Shown here in pieces: positions 16,888 to 26,727 of a stretch of DNA of 64,000 nucleotides (within the stretch, counting starts at the first letter, position 1; every line of letters begins with the position of its first letter). This DNA is from Sinorhizobium numidicum (GTDB lineage Bacteria; Pseudomonadota; Alphaproteobacteria; Rhizobiales; Rhizobiaceae): contig NZ_CP120367.1 of assembly GCF_029892045.1 (NCBI RefSeq), positions 186,001-250,000 on the forward strand, in the 5' to 3' direction. The translations under genes were made by a program, and so were the position numbers. The notes under the pieces are model-generated. The model searched no databases and had not been told where the DNA came from. It worked only from the letters and a program-made list of their open reading frames with translations.

Positions 16888-17895
16888 ATGCCAATTGCGA
16901 AACTGAAATCCAAGACGACAGCACCGCGCGAGGAGATCGTCATCGCCCGCCAGATGCACCAGGCGCTCGTCCTGCACTATATGGAGGGTTTGACGCAGGC
17001 ACAGATCGCCGATCAGCTCGGCATCTCGCAAGCCACCGTCAACCGCCTCATCAAGCGCGGCCGCCAGCTCGGTCTCGTTGAGATCAAGATCAAGTCGCCG
17101 GTCGAGCCGCTGGTCGACATGGAGGAACGCTTGCTCGCGCTCGGCGGCATCAGCCGTGCGGTCGTGGTCCCGACCGTTTCCGACAATCCGCAGATCGCGC
17201 TCCAGGCGGTCGGAGAGGCGGCGGCCCGCCTACTGATCGAGGAGATTGGCGACGGCGACACAATCTGCATCACCGGCGGCAAAGGGGTGAGCGCCGTCGT
17301 CGCCGGCCTGCAGCCGCCGCGCCGTTTTGCTGTCGAAGTCATTCCGGCAACGGGCTGCGTGCAGGGCAAGCACTATACTGACGTCAACCATGTTTCGACC
17401 CTCATGGCCGACCGGCTCGGGGGGCGCTCCTACCAGATCCACGCGCCCCTCTTCGCCGACGATGCCGAGCAGCGGGAAATGCTGATCAACATGCGCTCCG
17501 TGGCCGACGTCTTCAAACGGGCGTGCGAGGCGAAGGTGGCGGTGGTCGGTATCGGCTCGATCCTTACGGACGACTCGAGCTACTACGACCTGCATCCATC
17601 TTCCAGCACCGACCGGGCAGCTATCGAACGCTCCGGCGCGACCTGCGAACTGCTCGCCCACCTGCTCGACCGCCGGGGCCAGGTTTGCGACTACAGCCTC
17701 AACCGTTCGCTGGTGTCGCTGACGCTTGAGGAATTTGCCTCGATCCCGACCAAGATCGGGGTCGCGAGCGGACCGAACAAGGCGGGCCCGATCCTCAGCG
17801 TCATGCGAGGCAACCATCTCGACACGCTCGTCACCGACGAGGCGACCGGCGCGCGTATTCTTGAAATTGCGTCCGAGGAGGGATTTTCCGCATGA
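16888..17895 (+). CDS. SorC/DeoR-family sugar-binding transcriptional regulator
   Basis: 335 residues. An N-terminal helix-turn-helix at about residues 35-60 (LTQAQIADQLGISQATVNRLIKRGRQLG) is followed by a SorC-type sugar-phosphate-sensing domain (ITGGKGVSAVVAGLQP; VVGIGSILTDDSS; AGPNKAGPILSV-like stretch). Members sense a phosphorylated pathway intermediate and control their own operon. It lies inside the operon between transport and catabolic genes, and the overlapping palindromes at 13094-13120 are the natural binding candidate. Its stop overlaps the next start (ATGA). Confidence 0.9.
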   Translation: MPIAKLKSKTTAPREEIVIARQMHQALVLHYMEGLTQAQIADQLGISQATVNRLIKRGRQLGLVEIKIKSPVEPLVDMEERLLALGGISRAVVVPTVSDNPQIALQAVGEAAARLLIEEIGDGDTICITGGKGVSAVVAGLQPPRRFAVEVIPATGCVQGKHYTDVNHVSTLMADRLGGRSYQIHAPLFADDAEQREMLINMRSVADVFKRACEAKVAVVGIGSILTDDSSYYDLHPSSSTDRAAIERSGATCELLAHLLDRRGQVCDYSLNRSLVSLTLEEFASIPTKIGVASGPNKAGPILSVMRGNHLDTLVTDEATGARILEIASEEGFSA

Positions 17896-18887
17896 GCGGT
17901 GAGCAGTTAACCCGCGAGATCGGACGCTCCGGCGTCAAGGCATCGGCCGTCGGCCTCGGCACGTGGGCGATCGGCGGCTGGATGTGGGGCGGAACGGATG
18001 AGGCGGAATCAATTGCCGCCATTCAGGCCTCGCTCGATGCCGGCGTCACCCTCATCGACACGGCGCCGGCCTATGGCCTCGGCCGGTCGGAAGAGATCGT
18101 CGGCAAGGCGATCGCCGGCCGCCGCGACAAGGCGGTGATCGCCACGAAATGCGGCCTCGTCTGGCATACGCGGAAAGGCAACCACTTCTTCGATCAGGAC
18201 AGCAAGCCGGTCCATCGTTATCTCGGCCGCGACTCGATCATCCATGAGGTGGAGCAAAGCCTGCGCCGACTCGGCACGGATCATATCGACCTCTACATCA
18301 CCCACTGGCAGGACGCGACGACGCCCATCGAGGAGACGGTTGCGGCGCTGGAAGACCTGAAGCGGGCCGGCAAGATCCGCGCGATCGGCGCCAGCAACGT
18401 CAACCGCTCGGAGCTGGAACGGTACATCGAGACCGGATCGCTTGATGCCATCCAGGAGCGGTTCAGCATGATCGATCGCGAGATCGAGGCGGACCTGCTG
18501 CCGCGCACTATCGCCAACCGCGTGTCGACGCTCAGCTATTCCTCGCTGGCGCTCGGCCTGCTCTCTGGCGCGATCGGACCGGAGCGGGTCTTTTCCGGCG
18601 ACGATCAGCGCAAGGACAATCCGCGCTTTTCCGTCGCAAACCGGCGCAAGGCCAGGGATTTCGCCGAGACGATCCGGCCCGTCGCAGAGCGGCACGGCGC
18701 GAGCATCGCGCAGACGGTAATCGCCTGGACGTTGAAGCAGCCGGGCGTGACCTTTGCCCTCTGCGGCGCGCGCAACCCAGCGCAGGCGATCGACAATGCG
18801 CAAGCCGGAACCTTGCCGCTTTCCGGTGAAGACCTGGCAGCCATCGAAACGGCCGTTTCGGCGAAGCTGGCCAACATGGACGGATAA
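17892..18887 (+). CDS. Aldo/keto reductase
   Basis: 331 residues with a TIM-barrel NADPH-dependent AKR pattern: the N-terminal SAVGLGTWAIGGW, the catalytic Asp/Tyr region LIDTAPAYGLGRSEE, Lys in VIATKCGLVW, His in YITHWQD, and the C-terminal cofactor segment VIAWTLKQPGVTFALCGARNPAQ. It is close to the YajO/voltage-channel-beta-like AKR group and usually oxidises or reduces sugar aldehydes or ketoses. In this operon it may interconvert the imported sugar and its polyol. The start overlaps the regulator stop by 4 bp. Confidence 0.9.
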   Translation: MSGEQLTREIGRSGVKASAVGLGTWAIGGWMWGGTDEAESIAAIQASLDAGVTLIDTAPAYGLGRSEEIVGKAIAGRRDKAVIATKCGLVWHTRKGNHFFDQDSKPVHRYLGRDSIIHEVEQSLRRLGTDHIDLYITHWQDATTPIEETVAALEDLKRAGKIRAIGASNVNRSELERYIETGSLDAIQERFSMIDREIEADLLPRTIANRVSTLSYSSLALGLLSGAIGPERVFSGDDQRKDNPRFSVANRRKARDFAETIRPVAERHGASIAQTVIAWTLKQPGVTFALCGARNPAQAIDNAQAGTLPLSGEDLAAIETAVSAKLANMDG

Positions 18888-18895
18888 CTGTCATC

Positions 18896-20644
18896 ATGAA
18901 TCGCAAAGAGACATTGGACGGGCTCCGCCAAAGCCCGAAGGTGGACGTGTGCGTCCTCGGAGGCGGCATCAACGGCCTGAGCGTCTTTCGCGAGCTTGCG
19001 CTGCAGGGCGTGAATGTGCTGCTGGCCGAGAAGGGCGACTATTGCTCGGGCGCGAGCGCTGCCCTCTCGCGCATGGTCCATGGCGGTCTGCGCTATCTCG
19101 AGAATGGTGAGTTCAGCCTGGTGCAGGAGTCGCTCGTCGAGCGCGATCGGTTGCTGCGCAACGCCCCCCACTATGTCGCCCCGCTGCCGACCACGGTGCC
19201 GATTTTCAATACCTTCTCCGGTCTCGCCAACGGCATTGTGCGCTTTCTCGGCCTCACCCGCCGCCCCAGCCGCCGTGGTGCCGTCGCCATTAAGGCCGGT
19301 CTTGGTATCTACGATTTCCTGGCGCGCAAGCGGGCGCTGCTGCCGCGGCACCAGTTCCGCGGCCGCAAAGCAACGCTGGAAAAATGGCCTGCGCTCAATC
19401 CGGCAATCCGCAGCTCCGCTACCTATTACGATGCCTGGGTCAGTCATCCCGAACGAATTGGCATCGAGCTGTTGCGCGATGCTCTGTCGGGCGCGCCAAA
19501 TGCCGGCGCTCTGAACTACGCGACGATCGAACAGGCCGGCGCCGGGGAGTTCCTGCTGCATGACAACCTAACCGGCGAAGAGTTTCCGATACGGCCGCGG
19601 CTGGTCATCAATGCCACCGGCGGCTGGATTGATATCGCAAACGGCACGCTGTTTCCCGCAGACTCCCGACCCGCTCCGCTGACGGGTGGCACGAAGGGCT
19701 CGCATCTGATCATCGACAATCCTGCGCTTCGCGACATGCTCGACGGGCACATGATCTACTACGAGAACGAGGACGGCCGCATCTGCATCCTTTTTCCTTA
19801 TCTCAGCAAGGTGCTGGTCGGCTCGACGGATATCCGCGTGGACGATCCCGATGCAGTGCGGTGCGAGGCCGATGAGCGGGACTATATCCTGCAATCGCTC
19901 GCCTTCGTGCTGCCGGGCGTGCGCATCCGACCGGAAGAGATCGTCTTTCAGTTCGCCGGCGTGCGACCACTGCCGGCCAGCAACGATAGCTTCACCGGCC
20001 GCATCCCGCGCGACCATTTCTGCACCGTGTTCGAAGGCCGCGATGGCGGGCCGCCGGTGCTCTGCATGATCGGCGGCAAGTGGACGACTTTCCGATCCTT
20101 CGGCGAACTCGCCGCTGACATGGCGCTGGAACGGCTGGGCCAGAGCCGCCGCGTTGATACGGCCGATCGCGCTTTCGGCGGCGGACGGGCATTTCCGAAA
20201 GACCGCAGCGGCTGGATACGGGCGCTGTCGGAATCGACAGGCCTTCCCCCCGATCGCGCCGCAACGCTTTTCGAGCGCTACGGCACAGATGCGGAGGACG
20301 TCGTCCGCTTCACCGCCGCAGGGCCGGACAACCTCTTGCCCCATGCCGCCTACAGCGCCCGTGAGCTCCTGTATCTCATCCACACGGAGGCGGTCGAGCA
20401 TCTGGACGACCTGCTTCTCCGGCGCACGACACTTGCCATCACCGGCGAGCTTTCCCTCGCCATGGCCGAGGTCGCGCTCGAGCTGCTTGCAGCCGAAAAG
20501 GAATGGCCGGAGCCGCGCAAGGCCGAGGAGCGCAGCCGTTTTCTCACCCTCATGCGCGAGCGCCACGGCGTCGCGGAGGCGAGCCTTTCCGCAAGGAACG
20601 AACAAAGGAGTGAATTATGCGAAACAACCGCAAGGTCCGGATGA
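18896..20644 (+). CDS. FAD-dependent glycerol-3-phosphate dehydrogenase-like (GlpD/EryB family)
   Basis: 582 residues. The FAD dinucleotide motif VCVLGGGINGLSVFRELA is near residue 20, followed by the GlpD signature RMVHGGLRYLENGEFSLVQE. The central DAO domain has GLVINATGGW-like and KGSHLIIDNP stretches, and a C-terminal GlpD-type helical domain is present (RYGTDAEDVVRFTA; YSARELLYLIHTEAVEHLDDLLLRRTTLA). The length exceeds most GlpD proteins (about 500-550). In the erythritol and tetritol pathways, paralogues oxidise polyol phosphates, and its place between a kinase, an aldolase and reductases suggests that role rather than housekeeping glycerol use. The 3' end overlaps the aldolase start by 28 bp. 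Confidence 0.87.
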   Translation: MNRKETLDGLRQSPKVDVCVLGGGINGLSVFRELALQGVNVLLAEKGDYCSGASAALSRMVHGGLRYLENGEFSLVQESLVERDRLLRNAPHYVAPLPTTVPIFNTFSGLANGIVRFLGLTRRPSRRGAVAIKAGLGIYDFLARKRALLPRHQFRGRKATLEKWPALNPAIRSSATYYDAWVSHPERIGIELLRDALSGAPNAGALNYATIEQAGAGEFLLHDNLTGEEFPIRPRLVINATGGWIDIANGTLFPADSRPAPLTGGTKGSHLIIDNPALRDMLDGHMIYYENEDGRICILFPYLSKVLVGSTDIRVDDPDAVRCEADERDYILQSLAFVLPGVRIRPEEIVFQFAGVRPLPASNDSFTGRIPRDHFCTVFEGRDGGPPVLCMIGGKWTTFRSFGELAADMALERLGQSRRVDTADRAFGGGRAFPKDRSGWIRALSESTGLPPDRAATLFERYGTDAEDVVRFTAAGPDNLLPHAAYSARELLYLIHTEAVEHLDDLLLRRTTLAITGELSLAMAEVALELLAAEKEWPEPRKAEERSRFLTLMRERHGVAEASLSARNEQRSELCETTARSG

Positions 20645-21459
20645 ACCGGCTGTTCGGCAACGGCCGTTGCCTGGACGTGGCGATCGATCACGGCGTTTGC
20701 AACGAGCCGTCCTTCCTCGATGGGCTGGAGAACATGCCGGCCGTCGTAAAGGTGCTGGTCGATGCCAGACCTGACGCGATCCAGATGAACTACGGCCAGG
20801 CCGATCTGTTGCAGGACATTCCCGGCAAGGACAAGCCGGCGCTCGTCATGCGCATCGACATGGGCAATCCCTATAACCGCATCCGCCATCGCGACATGTG
20901 GGCGGTATTGCAGAACGAGGCCGAGCCGCTGATCGGCGCATTGCAGATGGATGCCGCCTGCGTGGTGGTCAACCTCTTCATGCTGCCGGACGAACCCTGT
21001 CTCTTCCGCCAATGCGTGCAGAACATTTCGCGCGTGCGGGCAGACTGCGAAAAATACGGCATGCCGCTGATGATCGAACCGCTCGTCATGCAGCCCGTGA
21101 CGGAACGCGGCGGCTACATGGTCGATGGCGATGCGGAAAAAATCGTCACATTGACGCGGCTTGCCCGCGAGATGGGTGCCGATATCGTCAAGGCCGACCC
21201 GACGACCAATGCGGAGGATTTCCACCGTGTCGTCGAGGCGGCGCGCTGCCCGGTTCTGGTGCGCGGCGGCGGCAAGGAGGATCTTCGCGCCGTCTTCGAC
21301 AAGTCAGCCGCCTTGATGCGGCAGGGCGCAGTGGGCATGGTCTATGGGCGCAACATCTACCAGCATGCCAATCCGAGCGCCGTGGTGCGCGGGCTGATGG
21401 CGATCGTGCACGAGGATGCGAGCGGCGAGGACGCCTTCGCGCTCTATCAGCAGGGGTGA
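20617..21459 (+). CDS. Class I aldolase of the DhnA/DeoC/LacD type
   Basis: 280 residues. The TIM-barrel class I aldolase pattern starts DVAIDHGVCNEPSF and has the presumed Schiff-base lysine Lys192 in ADIVKADPTTN, then VLVRGGGKEDLRA and GAVGMVYGRNIYQ for phosphate binding. The ATG at 20617 has AGGAG upstream, so the 28-bp overlap with the preceding gene is real. The likely reaction is retro-aldol cleavage of a phosphorylated ketose from the preceding dehydrogenase, giving DHAP and an aldehyde; the chain length of the substrate is not readable. Confidence 0.87.
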   Translation: MRNNRKVRMNRLFGNGRCLDVAIDHGVCNEPSFLDGLENMPAVVKVLVDARPDAIQMNYGQADLLQDIPGKDKPALVMRIDMGNPYNRIRHRDMWAVLQNEAEPLIGALQMDAACVVVNLFMLPDEPCLFRQCVQNISRVRADCEKYGMPLMIEPLVMQPVTERGGYMVDGDAEKIVTLTRLAREMGADIVKADPTTNAEDFHRVVEAARCPVLVRGGGKEDLRAVFDKSAALMRQGAVGMVYGRNIYQHANPSAVVRGLMAIVHEDASGEDAFALYQQG

Positions 21460-21490
21460 TGGCGTAAACGAACCTTGGGAGGGGTTCCGA

Positions 21491-23020
21491 ATGGGAGACT
21501 ATCTTTTGGGGATCGACGCCGGCAACACCGTCATCAAGGCGGTGATTTTCGACCGGACGGGCCGGGAACTGGCGTATGCGGGGGAGGAGGGCCACAGCCG
21601 CATGCCATGCCCCGGCCATGTCGAGCGCGACCTCGGCGAACTCTGGGCCAATGCCAAACGCGTCATCCGCGCCTGTCTTGACAAGGCGGGCATCGCGGCG
21701 ACCGATATCGCCGCGATTGGCTGTGCCGGCCACGGCAACGGACTTTATGCGCTCGACCGGAACGGCGAACCGCTGCTCGGCATCCAGTCGCTCGACACGC
21801 GGGCGATAGGCCTCGTCGAGGAATGGGCGGCGGACGGCGTGGGCGACCGGACCTATCCGATCGGCCGCCAGCGCCCCTGGCCCTCACAGACGCCGACGCT
21901 TCTTGCCTGGCTGCAGCGTCACAGGCCGGAGGTCTTCAAGCGCATCGGCACGGTGTTCTTTTCCAAGGATTTCGTCGTCAACCGCCTGACCGGCCGTCGC
22001 GTCAGCGAGGTCTCCGACATGTCCGGCGCCGGCCTGCTCGATCTCGCCGCCCGCCGCTATGACAGGACGCTGATGGACGCCTATGGGCTCGCCGATTGCA
22101 TGGACCTGCTGCCGCCGCTCATCGAAAGCGCCGACATCGCCGGCACAGTTACGGAGAGGGTGGCGCAGGAAACCGGGCTTGCTGCGGGCACGCCGGTGAT
22201 CGGCGGGCTCTTCGACGTCGTCGCCTCGGCGCTCGGTTCCGGCGTCGCGCGCACCGGCAGCGCCTCGATCATCGCCGGCACCTGGAGCATAAACCAGGTC
22301 ATCATCGACGGTCCCGATCTCGACGGGCCGGTCTTCATGTCCTCGACCTTCGACCGCACCCGCTACATGGCGATGGAAAACAGCGCCACCTCGGCCGCCA
22401 ATCTCGAATGGCTGGTGCGAGAGTTCTTCGAGGGCGAGCATACGGAGAACCTCTCGCCCTTCGACGCCTGCTGTGCGCTGGCGGCTGCCGTCGAGCCGGC
22501 GGCGGACGATCCGCTCTATCACCCGTATCTCTACGGCGCCCAGCAGGACGGCCACGCGCGGGCAGGCTTCTATGGGATTGCCGGCTGGCACACCAAGGGG
22601 CATCTGATCCGTGCCCTGCTCGAAGGCGTCGCCTTCGGCCACCGCCAGCATATCGAGACGATCCGCAAGGCGGGGGCCACCTTCGACGAGGCGGTGCTGT
22701 CCGGTGGCGGTTCGCGTAGCCGGCTCTGGCCGCAGATATTTGCCGATGTGCTCCGCGTGCCGGTCTCCGTCGCGGTGTCGCGGGAAACGGGCGCGCTGGG
22801 TGCCGCGATTGCCGCGGGAACAGGCGTCGGCCTCTTTGCCGATTTCATGGAAGGGGCGAATGCCATGGTGCGGGTCGATCGGCACTATGGGCCGGATGGC
22901 GCGCTTGCCGCGCATTACAACCGGCGCTACGCGCTCTACAAGGACATCACGGACGCCATGACGCCGATCTGGCGGCGGCTTTCGGCGGCGGCAAAAAAGG
23001 CAGCGGGAGTTGCGGCGTGA
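21491..23020 (+). CDS. FGGY-family carbohydrate kinase
   Basis: 509 residues. N-terminal ATPase fold with [20 protein letters not shown] (phosphate-1), the central [14 protein letters not shown] region, and the C-terminal FGGY half with [16 protein letters not shown] and [28 protein letters not shown]. The ATG at 21491 with GGGAGG upstream replaces the longer reading from 21416. It phosphorylates an imported sugar or polyol; resemblance to erythritol/xylulose-type kinases is general only. The stop overlaps the GMC start (GTGA). Confidence 0.9.
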   Translation: MGDYLLGIDAGNTVIKAVIFDRTGRELAYAGEEGHSRMPCPGHVERDLGELWANAKRVIRACLDKAGIAATDIAAIGCAGHGNGLYALDRNGEPLLGIQSLDTRAIGLVEEWAADGVGDRTYPIGRQRPWPSQTPTLLAWLQRHRPEVFKRIGTVFFSKDFVVNRLTGRRVSEVSDMSGAGLLDLAARRYDRTLMDAYGLADCMDLLPPLIESADIAGTVTERVAQETGLAAGTPVIGGLFDVVASALGSGVARTGSASIIAGTWSINQVIIDGPDLDGPVFMSSTFDRTRYMAMENSATSAANLEWLVREFFEGEHTENLSPFDACCALAAAVEPAADDPLYHPYLYGAQQDGHARAGFYGIAGWHTKGHLIRALLEGVAFGHRQHIETIRKAGATFDEAVLSGGGSRSRLWPQIFADVLRVPVSVAVSRETGALGAAIAAGTGVGLFADFMEGANAMVRVDRHYGPDGALAAHYNRRYALYKDITDAMTPIWRRLSAAAKKAAGVAA

Positions 23021-24639
23021 CCATGCCTATAACTGAAACTGCGGTGGACGAAGGCACCTACGATTTCATCGTCGTCGGCGCCGGCTCGGCCGGCTGCGTC
23101 CTGGCGAACCGGCTCTCGGCCGATCCGAAGAACCGGGTTCTGCTGCTCGAAGCTGGTGGTACGGACCGCTATCACTGGGTCCATGTGCCGATCGGCTATC
23201 TCTACTGCATGGGCAATCCCCGCACCGACTGGATGATGAAGACAGCTGCGGAAGCCGGCCTCAACGGCCGTGCGCTCAACTATCCGCGTGGAAAAGTGCT
23301 TGGCGGCTGCTCTTCGATCAACGGCATGATCTACATGCGCGGCCAGGCTGCCGACTACGACGGCTGGCGGCAGGCGGGCAATGCGGGCTGGGGCTGGGAC
23401 GACGTGCTGCCTTATTTTCTGAAGTCGGAGGACAACTACCGTGGCAAATCCGCCATGCATGGCGCGGGTGGGGAATGGCGCGTCGAGCGCCAGCGACTCT
23501 CCTGGCCAATCCTCGACGCCTTCCGCGATGCGGCGGAAGAGCTAGGCATTCCGAAGACCGACGATTTCAACACCGGTGACAACGAGGGCTCCGGCTATTT
23601 CGAGGTCAACCAGCGCGGCGGCGTGCGCTGGAACACAACAAAAGCCTTCCTCCGGCCGGCGATGAAGCGCGAGAATCTGCGCGTCCTGACCGCTGCCGAG
23701 ACCGCACGGCTAGAATTAGAGGGAAAGGTGGCCACCGGCGTGCGTTTCCGCCTTCGCGGCCGCCTCTGCGTCGCTCGCGCATCCCGCGAGGTCGTGTTGT
23801 CGGCTGGCTCAATCAACTCGCCGAAAATCCTGGAGCTGTCGGGCATCGGTCGACCGGATCTGCTGTCCGCCCTCGGCGTTCCCGTCCATCACGAACTTCA
23901 GGGCGTCGGCGAGAACCTTCAGGACCACCTGCAGATCCGCACCGTCTTCAAGATCGAAGGCGCGCGCACACTGAACCAGCTTTATCACAACCTCTTCAGC
24001 CGCGCCGATATGGGTCTGCAATATGCCATCAGCCGATCCGGCCCGCTCTCCATGGCGCCGAGCCAGCTCGGGATCTTCGCCAAGAGCGATCCGGCCATCG
24101 CGACGGCCGATCTCGAATACCACGTGCAACCGCTCAGCACCGACCGGCTCGGCGAGCCTTTGCACCGCTATCCGGCCGTCACGGTCTCCGTCTGCAATCT
24201 TCGGCCTGAAAGCCGCGGCACGGTGCATGTGACCACGCGCGACTCGGCGCTGCCGCCGGAAATCCGCCCGAATTATCTCTCCACTGCCGGCGACCGGTTG
24301 CTCGCGGTAAAGTCCATCCGACAGGCCCGCAGCCTCATGGAGACCAAGGCGATCTCCCGCTTCCGTCCGCACGAAATGCTGCCTGGCAAGGAATACGAGA
24401 GCGACGCCGACCTAATCCGTCGCGCCGGCGATATTGCGACGACCATCTTTCACCCGGTCGGCACCTGCAAGATGGGGAATGACCCAATGGCGGTGGTGGA
24501 CCCGAAGTTGCGCGTGCACGGGATCGACAGACTGCGTATCGTCGACGCCTCTATCATGCCGACCATTGTCTCCGGTAACACGAACTCACCGGTAATTATG
24601 ATCGCGGAAAAGGCATCGGAAACCATTCTGAAGTTGTGA
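23017..24639 (+). CDS. GMC-family FAD oxidoreductase (choline-dehydrogenase-like)
   Basis: 540 residues from a GTG at 23017; an in-frame ATG two codons later is possible. The FAD motif [16 protein letters not shown] is near residues 19-34, GMC signature 1 is in [21 protein letters not shown] and signature 2 is in [18 protein letters not shown]. The active-site His is in HPVGTCKMG, and the second catalytic residue is Asn in GNTNSP. It oxidises primary or secondary alcohols of sugars or polyols. It is last in the nine-gene operon, with no leader peptide, so it probably acts in the cytoplasm. Confidence 0.9.
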   Translation: MTMPITETAVDEGTYDFIVVGAGSAGCVLANRLSADPKNRVLLLEAGGTDRYHWVHVPIGYLYCMGNPRTDWMMKTAAEAGLNGRALNYPRGKVLGGCSSINGMIYMRGQAADYDGWRQAGNAGWGWDDVLPYFLKSEDNYRGKSAMHGAGGEWRVERQRLSWPILDAFRDAAEELGIPKTDDFNTGDNEGSGYFEVNQRGGVRWNTTKAFLRPAMKRENLRVLTAAETARLELEGKVATGVRFRLRGRLCVARASREVVLSAGSINSPKILELSGIGRPDLLSALGVPVHHELQGVGENLQDHLQIRTVFKIEGARTLNQLYHNLFSRADMGLQYAISRSGPLSMAPSQLGIFAKSDPAIATADLEYHVQPLSTDRLGEPLHRYPAVTVSVCNLRPESRGTVHVTTRDSALPPEIRPNYLSTAGDRLLAVKSIRQARSLMETKAISRFRPHEMLPGKEYESDADLIRRAGDIATTIFHPVGTCKMGNDPMAVVDPKLRVHGIDRLRIVDASIMPTIVSGNTNSPVIMIAEKASETILKL

Positions 24640-24656
24640 GCATCAATCGACGGGAC

Positions 24657-24702
24657 GTTCATGTTCTGTACTTCAAAAGTCGCATAATGTATTGAAGGGA
24701 AT
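24657..24702 (+). repeat. Boundary repeat copy C (46 bp)
   Basis: Begins GTTCATGTTCTGT, has core AGTCGCATAATGTATTGA and ends GGGAAT, aligning without gaps to copies at 11733 and 33223. It starts 17 bp after the GMC gene stop, marking the right edge of the sugar operon. A conserved tail follows at 24721-24782. Confidence 0.75.
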
Positions 24703-24720
24703 GGGCGCCGCCACGAAATT

Positions 24721-24782
24721 GGGGCAGTGACATAGCTTTCCACTGCCAGGCGATTCAAATCCGTTCATCCGTTGGAGGCGAG
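24721..24782 (+). repeat. Conserved tail after repeat C, T-loop-like end
   Basis: GGGGCAGTGACATAGCTTTC matches GGGGCAGTACATAGCTTTT found after copy D (48042). Both are followed by a tRNA T-loop-like string (here GATTCAAATCC) and then a GGCGA segment. It is not a complete tRNA: no acceptor or anticodon arm could be folded. Confidence 0.5.
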
Positions 24783-24901
24783 TGGTCACTTCTTGCACGC
24801 AGGGCGGGGCAACTCCTGACCGGTGTTTTCGTTGTGTGCCCTCGTTCGTGCAGCAGTCGCTGAAGCGTTCCCGTCGCGATCGGGCCTTCGGTGTGCACTG
24901 A

Positions 24902-25215
24902 GTGCAACCGACAGCACGAGGCTGTGAGTTTGGCAGCAAAGTATCGCTCTTTGTCGTCGATGCGGATCCCGGGCGCGGGCCGGCACTGCACGTGCACCCC
25001 TATGCGGAAACGTGGGTGATCCGCAAAGGCGAGGCCGAGTTTACGGTTGGCAATCACAAAACACGCGGCTCGGCCGGCGATATCGTCGTCGGGCCTGCCA
25101 ATATTCCCCGCTTCGAAAATATCGGCGCCGACCGGCTGGAAATCGTCTGCATTCATCCGCGTCCCGGCCGTCAGAACGCTAACACCGCCACTGCCGTGAA
25201 GGTTTTCCGAATTCC
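24902..25215 (+). pseudogene. Cupin-domain protein remnant
   Basis: The frame reads GSKVSLFVVDADPGRGPALHVHPYAETWVIRKGEAEFTVG and continues AGDIVVGPANIPRFENIGADRLEIVCIHP, a clear small single-cupin protein of the metal-binding HxH type. The usual N-terminus is missing because a stop lies right before the GTG. The usual HRF/HKF histidine after IP is lost, and the sequence beyond CIHP runs into unrelated Arg-rich residues. It looks like a 5'- and 3'-eroded gene stranded beside the boundary repeat. Confidence 0.7.
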
Positions 25216-25441
25216 TTCTGGGCGAACGGATGATAATCTCCCTAGAGTGGGCAGCCGACGGGAGTCTGGAAGGGGCAGGCGAACGCAAGCCGACGCCGAG
25301 TGCCAAAGCCGGATCAGAGCCTTTCCGACGTGAACGTCGAAATGCAGCACTTCCTCCCACTCCCCGAGCTACGGAAAGTGCAAAGCGCGGGTTTGTTCCC
25401 TTGGCTTGAACATAGACCAGCTTAGCACCGAGCGCGCAGCC

Positions 25442-26698
25442 TCAGCATCCGAATCGCGCCGGCAAGAACGCTCCTTCCCGCTCTGGTTGCCGCCCATCAA
25501 GTGCATGCAGCACGAGATCGGCCGTTTTCGGCCCGGATGCGAGCCCGACATGCCCATGACCGAACGCGGTGACGATCCCCGGATACTGCCTCAGTGGACC
25601 GATGACGGGCAGTCCGTCGGGCGTGGAGGGGCGGTGGCCCATCCAGAGTTTGAGCTCCGACTGGCTCTCGTTTGCCAGATAGGGATAGCTAGCCAGTGCG
25701 TGGGACTGAAGAACTTCTGCGCGCCGCCAGTTCGGTGCCTTGTCGACCGACGCCAGCTCGACCTGTCCCGAAAGCCGCAGTCCCATTTCCGTCGGTGTAT
25801 TTGCCATCTTCCCGGTACTAGGCATTACCGGAATGTCGAACGGGACCTCGTCCGAGGTGATCGTCACGTGATAGCCTCTCTCGCTTTCCAGCGGGATCTT
25901 GATTCCGAGCCCGCGCATTAGCCGTCCGGAGTGGATTCCGGCGGCGACGATGATGTAATCCGCAGCAAGACTGTCGCCACCATCGAGAACCACCCTGGGT
26001 GTCGGGGTGGTGAGAATCGAGTAGGCACCTCGCTGGACGAAGCGCACACCTGCCTTGATCGCCGCCTCGACTATGCCGGCGACATAGGCGCCCGTATTTA
26101 TGCAGTGGGCGCCTTTCGTGACATAGGCACCAAAGCGGTGATTGGGACCAAGTGCCGGCAATTGGCGCCGCAGTTCGGATTCGTCCCATTCCTCAAACGC
26201 GACGCCATTCTCCCGCCGCAGCCGCCAGCTCAGGGATTCAGCCTCGAATGCGGCCCGATCCGGATAGGCATAAAGCAAGCCCTTCTGGATGACCAGTTGC
26301 TGTTGCCCGATGCGTTGGGCGAGCGCCAGATGACGCGCCGGCGCATCGTGTAGAAGGCTGTTGAGGTGACGTGCGGTTCTCGTGACGCGGGCCTCGGTCG
26401 CGCCGGCCAGTAGAAATCGAAAAAGCCATGGCGCAAGACGTGGGATGGAGGCCCAGTCGATGGTCAGCGGTCCGCTGCGATCGAGGAGATAGCCTGGCAA
26501 CTTGCGCCAGATCCCCGGGACGCTCATCGGGATTATCGACGCCGGGCTGATCCATCCTCCGTTGCCATAGCTTGCGGCCCCTTCGCCGCCCGGGCGCCCG
26601 CCGTCACAGAGCGTCACATTCCAGCCTGCGTCAGCCAGCCTCAGCGCGGTGGAAGCGCCGACGATCCCCGCGCCCAGAACAATTACCTTGCCCGTCAT
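25442..26698 (-). CDS. D-amino-acid dehydrogenase-like FAD oxidoreductase (DadA/DAO family)
   Basis: 418 residues. The Rossmann motif VIVLGAGIVGASTALRLADAGWNV is at the N-terminus, followed by DadA-like SYGNGGWISPASIIPMSVPG, a membrane-proximal hydrophobic stretch, AADYIIVAAGIHSGRLM, and the C-terminal GHRPSTPDGLPVIGPLRQYPGIVTAFGHGHVGL that closes the FAD site. Such enzymes deaminate D-amino acids or D-hydroxyproline to 2-oxo or imino acids using the respiratory chain. It is the last gene of an operon encoding an amino-acid importer and a racemase-like protein, so an imported or racemised amino acid is the likely substrate. Confidence 0.88.
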   Translation of the reverse strand: MTGKVIVLGAGIVGASTALRLADAGWNVTLCDGGRPGGEGAASYGNGGWISPASIIPMSVPGIWRKLPGYLLDRSGPLTIDWASIPRLAPWLFRFLLAGATEARVTRTARHLNSLLHDAPARHLALAQRIGQQQLVIQKGLLYAYPDRAAFEAESLSWRLRRENGVAFEEWDESELRRQLPALGPNHRFGAYVTKGAHCINTGAYVAGIVEAAIKAGVRFVQRGAYSILTTPTPRVVLDGGDSLAADYIIVAAGIHSGRLMRGLGIKIPLESERGYHVTITSDEVPFDIPVMPSTGKMANTPTEMGLRLSGQVELASVDKAPNWRRAEVLQSHALASYPYLANESQSELKLWMGHRPSTPDGLPVIGPLRQYPGIVTAFGHGHVGLASGPKTADLVLHALDGRQPEREGAFLPARFGC

Positions 26699-26727
26699 GA
26701 GTTCTATCCGTTGTCTTGCGATCCAGA

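Noticed and set aside
14924..16943. Long minus-strand ORFs (up to 494 codons) opposite the sugar ATPase and permease
   Set aside because: They are antisense shadows of well-defined ABC genes; the amino-acid mix (Asp/Arg/His-rich) is typical of reverse reading of high-GC codons and no domain is seen.
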